From CAVOBC01 sp963693635 (GTDB lineage: Bacteria; Pseudomonadota; Gammaproteobacteria; Pseudomonadales; Azotimanducaceae), in contig CAVOBC010000178.1 of NCBI GenBank assembly GCA_963693635.1, forward strand, positions 1-9,134: 9,134 nucleotides of DNA, given 5' to 3'. Made by a program: the position numbers and the translations under genes. Numbering within the stretch: position 1 is the stretch's first letter; the number at the start of each line of letters is the position of its first letter. A model generated the notes under the pieces. The model was not told where the DNA came from. It searched no databases and saw only the letters and a list, made by a program, of their open reading frames with translations. Shown piece after piece: positions 6,527 through 9,134 of the stretch.

Positions 6527-8515
6527 CTATTGACCAGAGACTTCGGGCGGGGCTTCGGGTTGATTGAAGTACGCGAGTTCGTGTTTAAACAGCAGGCTGC
6601 GGGGCATGTCCATGCGTCGTGCAAAGATCATGGAGAACATGAGTACGTTCTGGACGTAGCTGCGGGTTTCGCCGAACGGAATGACCTCGATCCAGACATC
6701 GAATTCGAGTGACGGGTCGAGCCATCGGCGGACTCGTGACGGACCGGCATTGTAGGCGGCGGCAGCGAGTATGCGATTGTTGTGAAAGGCGCGCATCATC
6801 TGGCCGAGGTAGGACGTACCCAGTTCGATGTTGAGCCTTGGCTGTACGAGTTGATTAACCGAACGGTAGCTTATTTTGAACTTATCCGCGGTGATTCGGG
6901 CGGTTCGTGGCATGAGTTGCATCAGCCCCAGCGCACCTGCGCTTGATCGCGCGTCGGGCATGAACGCACTCTCCTGACGGGCGACAGCAATTGGAAAGTC
7001 AGTCGGCAGCGCCTGCTCTCGCGCCCGTCGTGCGAAGTCATCGAAGAACGCGAGGGGAAATCGCGGCGCGAGATCGTTCCATGCCTCGGCGTCGATCATT
7101 GCCTGGATGGCGCGCTTGTGCCAACCCCACCGCGTGGCCACCCGTGCCGCGATCTGACGGTTAGTAGGGTCGAAGCGGGCAAGGGTAAAGCGCCATTCTC
7201 GCCGCGCGGCGGCCAGGTCGCCGAGCGCGAACAACTCAAGGGCACGCTGGATGCCCGGAACGCGTTCGATAGCTTTGATCTCATCGTCGCTGAAGGTTTT
7301 TGGGGCGTCGCTGTAGTCGTAGCTGAGGCCGAGTCGGTCGGCGCTGACGAAGCCATAGAACGTTCGTTCACCGGCGAGTTCGCGAAAGAGGTTGCGGGCC
7401 AGTGTCTGATTGGCCGCGGTATCCGAGAGAGCGTGCGCTCGAGCCTTCCAGTAACGCCAGCGATTCGATTCTGCGAGGTCAACCGGCAACTGCTCGATCA
7501 AAGCCAGAACCCGTTGAAAGTTTCCTTCGCGAAGTGCCAATCTAAGCTTCGATTCGATCAGGCCGGGGAACCCGCGGAGGTCGATGGGCAGGCTGTCGAC
7601 GTGGCCACCGTCATCGCCGTCTCGCAAAAGACGTTTGGCGATGTAGACATAGGTGGCGTCGAGCGGAGTGACGAACTCGGTGCGATCTACCAACGCCTTG
7701 AGGGCGTTCAGGGCGGCCGCAGCGTCTCGTCGTGCGAGCCGGCGAATGCCGTGCAGGACGGCGTATTGTTGGTGCTCGGTGTCCAGCTTGAAACGGCTGG
7801 TCTTCTCGACGCGTCGAGGGCGCACATGCAGGTCCCGCATGATGTTCGCAGTGGCCTGGTCGGATGGTGCTACAAATCGAACCAGATAGGACGCGAGGTC
7901 GACATTGCCGCCTTCAAGCGTGATGACGAAGCGATTCCATGCGGTGAGCGGGCCCAGTTGGCCAGCAACGCGCCATGCCTTGAATAACGGATCGCATTCC
8001 TCCGGTTGCGAATAGTCAACGAGAAAGAGGGTCTTTGCCATGCTCCAAGCAGCTTCTGTCTGGCCCGACTTGTAGAGCGCCCACCCATGTCGACAGGCAA
8101 CCTCCTTTGACGCCAGGCGTTGATCATAGGCATCGATCAGGTCATCCCAGCGTGTGCGGCTGGCAAGGCTCGTTAGCCAGCGGCGGCGCAGTTGATCGGC
8201 GAGGGGTGAGTCGTGGTAGGTGTCGGCGAAAGCGTTGATCGTTGTGGCGGATTCACGGCTGATACGTCGACTGCGCTCTCGGAATTCGAGGTAAGGGAGC
8301 AGGGGATATCCGTCAAGTTCCGACTTCAGCTTCCGAAACCGTGTCAACTGGCCGTTTGAAATTGCAATCAGCGCTTGCTGGTATTTAGCGCGCTGATCGT
8401 AGCGGGAGGTCTCGAGTACGGACGTTGCGGCACCCGTCAGACAACTTGTCAGGCACACGCTGATCGCGATGAAGTACACGCACATGACGTGATGGGTGAC
8501 TGGGAACAGCTTCAT
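6527..8515 (-). CDS. slt: Soluble lytic murein transglycosylase (Slt70 type)
   Basis: Periplasmic enzyme that cleaves the MurNAc-GlcNAc bond of peptidoglycan and leaves 1,6-anhydro-MurNAc ends. The 662 residues are close to the 645 of E. coli Slt70. The order is an N-terminal signal region (hydrophobic 10-31), a long alpha-helical superhelical (U plus L) region from about 36 to 490, and a C-terminal SLT lysozyme-like domain from about 505. The SLT domain shows ARQESAF with catalytic Glu515, ARSSAGALGLMQLMP (GLMQ at 530-533) and AAYNAGPSRVRRWL (587 onward). LTSC at 22-25 resembles a lipobox, so a lipoprotein form is possible, but TGAA-TS just after also suits signal peptidase I. The start codon at 8513-8515 gives a basic-hydrophobic signal peptide; the upstream ribosome site is weak, and Met11 is an alternative start. 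The gene is intact and stands alone between usp and the EAL-HDOD relic. Confidence 0.94.
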   Translation of the reverse strand: MKLFPVTHHVMCVYFIAISVCLTSCLTGAATSVLETSRYDQRAKYQQALIAISNGQLTRFRKLKSELDGYPLLPYLEFRERSRRISRESATTINAFADTYHDSPLADQLRRRWLTSLASRTRWDDLIDAYDQRLASKEVACRHGWALYKSGQTEAAWSMAKTLFLVDYSQPEECDPLFKAWRVAGQLGPLTAWNRFVITLEGGNVDLASYLVRFVAPSDQATANIMRDLHVRPRRVEKTSRFKLDTEHQQYAVLHGIRRLARRDAAAALNALKALVDRTEFVTPLDATYVYIAKRLLRDGDDGGHVDSLPIDLRGFPGLIESKLRLALREGNFQRVLALIEQLPVDLAESNRWRYWKARAHALSDTAANQTLARNLFRELAGERTFYGFVSADRLGLSYDYSDAPKTFSDDEIKAIERVPGIQRALELFALGDLAAARREWRFTLARFDPTNRQIAARVATRWGWHKRAIQAMIDAEAWNDLAPRFPLAFFDDFARRAREQALPTDFPIAVARQESAFMPDARSSAGALGLMQLMPRTARITADKFKISYRSVNQLVQPRLNIELGTSYLGQMMRAFHNNRILAAAAYNAGPSRVRRWLDPSLEFDVWIEVIPFGETRSYVQNVLMFSMIFARRMDMPRSLLFKHELAYFNQPEAPPEVSGQ

Positions 8516-8589
8516 CTCATTTCTGGTGCTTTTTTATTCGCACCCTGGTCGGCCAGAAGGAGCTGGTTGATCCATGATGGCAGGTTGAC

Positions 8590-8602
8590 GATCACGGTGA
8601 TC
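8590..8602. repeat. 13-bp GATCAC/GTGATC palindrome upstream of slt
   Basis: Two 6-bp arms, GATCAC and GTGATC, around one central base, followed by a further GATCACG-like copy overlapping on the right, in the 148-bp usp-slt gap. The shape suits a dimeric-regulator operator, about 75 bp upstream of the slt start. I cannot tie it to a known regulator, and no clear -10/-35 pair is seen beside it. The rest of the gap (8516-8663) holds no gene. Confidence 0.3.
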
Positions 8603-8663
8603 ACGATCGACGTCATCAATGTTCAAGAGGGCACGAATGAGAACCGCCGTGACTAAACCGACG

Positions 8664-9098
8664 TCAGGTGCCGACTCGGACAGCGAGGACGTCACAGGGG
8701 GCGCCGTGAAGAACGCCGTTTGCGGTTGAACCCAGAATGAGTGCCAACCCATGCCTGCCGTGGCTGCCGACAACGATGAGATCGGCATCGATCTGCTGGG
8801 CGAGCGCATCGATTTCAGTCTCGGGCCGCCCGAAGATGAGATGCTGGTTCTCGTTGCTAATCTTCATGTCGAGTGCAAACTCGGTGAGATGTGCCCTGGC
8901 CGTTTCCTGAATCTGCTCCTGGATAGTCGAGAGATCCATCGGGATGTCGCCGCCGTATGCAAGCGATAATGGCTCGATGACGTGAACGCAACTGAGTCGG
9001 CAACCGTAGGCGGTTGCCATTGCACCGGCCCGGTCGGCGACGTGGCGGGATTCTTCGGTCAGATCGACTGCCAGCAGGATGTGTGAGTATTCGGCCAT
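8664..9098 (-). CDS. Universal stress protein (UspA family)
   Basis: Single-domain cytosolic Usp protein of 144 residues, the usual length; the family supports survival under starvation and stress, and many members bind ATP. The N-terminus HILLAVDLTEES is the conserved first strand with the nucleotide-contacting Asp12. The C-terminal part has the G-rich loop GSHGRHG, then GSTANGVLHGAPCDVLAVRV, the typical ATP-binding type; the spacing between the glycine motifs is eight residues, a common gammaproteobacterial variant of the nine-residue consensus. The middle carries the YGGDIPMDLSTIQEQ segment often seen in this subgroup. The ATG at 9096-9098 is preceded by AGAGAG (minus strand of 9108-9113), a fair ribosome site at nine bases. 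It is followed by slt after a 148-bp gap and is probably a separate transcript. Confidence 0.93.
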   Translation of the reverse strand: MAEYSHILLAVDLTEESRHVADRAGAMATAYGCRLSCVHVIEPLSLAYGGDIPMDLSTIQEQIQETARAHLTEFALDMKISNENQHLIFGRPETEIDALAQQIDADLIVVGSHGRHGLALILGSTANGVLHGAPCDVLAVRVGT

Positions 9099-9122
9099 CG
9101 ATGAGTACTCTCTTTTTCTTTC

Positions 9123-9128
9123 ATTCTA
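9123..9128 (-). promoter_or_regulatory. Possible -10 box of the usp gene
   Basis: The minus strand reads TAGAAT, five of six matches to TATAAT, 24 nt upstream of the usp ATG and just before its AGAGAG ribosome site. That gives a leader of about 18 nt. The -35 region falls outside the window, so the promoter cannot be completed here. Confidence 0.35.
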
Positions 9129-9134
9129 TTGAAA

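Noticed and set aside
7118..7987. A 289-codon open frame on the plus strand
   Set aside because: It lies wholly inside slt in the opposite direction and shows no family features.
8525..8544. GGTGC/GCACC inverted repeat just upstream of slt as a usp terminator
   Set aside because: The stem is only 5 bp with a 10-nt loop and no T-tract after it on the minus strand; too weak to call.

Overview
The window reads as an ordinary chromosomal stretch of a moderately GC-rich Gram-negative bacterium, most likely a gammaproteobacterium. The basis is a periplasmic Slt70-type lytic transglycosylase, a TatD that resembles the enterobacterial protein along its whole length, and an EAL-HDOD signalling protein. 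Genus cannot be told from the sequence alone. All eight recognisable genes lie on the minus strand, so transcription runs from the right edge to the left edge. I saw no tRNA, rRNA, CRISPR array, transposase or phage gene.

Layout in the direction of transcription: a universal stress protein (9098-8664); a soluble lytic murein transglycosylase (8515-6527); a broken EAL-HDOD gene (6375-5110); then, behind a good TATAAT box, a tight set of three genes joined by 4-bp ATGA overlaps: tatD (4964-4167), a small glutaredoxin-like protein (4170-3895) and a broken ABC-F ATPase (3898-2190). After a gap of about 280 bp comes a second overlapping pair, an SMP-30/gluconolactonase-family enzyme (1908-1072) and D-alanine--D-alanine ligase (1075-134). 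The left edge holds a strong inverted repeat with a perfect 14-bp stem.

Two genes touch peptidoglycan: Ddl makes the D-Ala-D-Ala dipeptide in the cytoplasm and Slt cleaves glycan strands in the periplasm. They lie far apart in the window and nothing shows co-regulation. TatD (nuclease), the thioredoxin-fold protein and Usp are housekeeping or stress functions.

The most notable feature is damage. The ABC-F gene has three frame breaks and a lost Walker A glycine. The EAL-HDOD gene has three single-base losses and a Trp-to-TGA stop. The other six genes are open from end to end. By rebuilding reading frames I recovered both ancestral proteins in full (568 and 422 residues). The breaks sit in short runs, which fits sequencing error, but their confinement to two genes and the added point changes favour real decay. 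I do not see a novel multi-gene system here.
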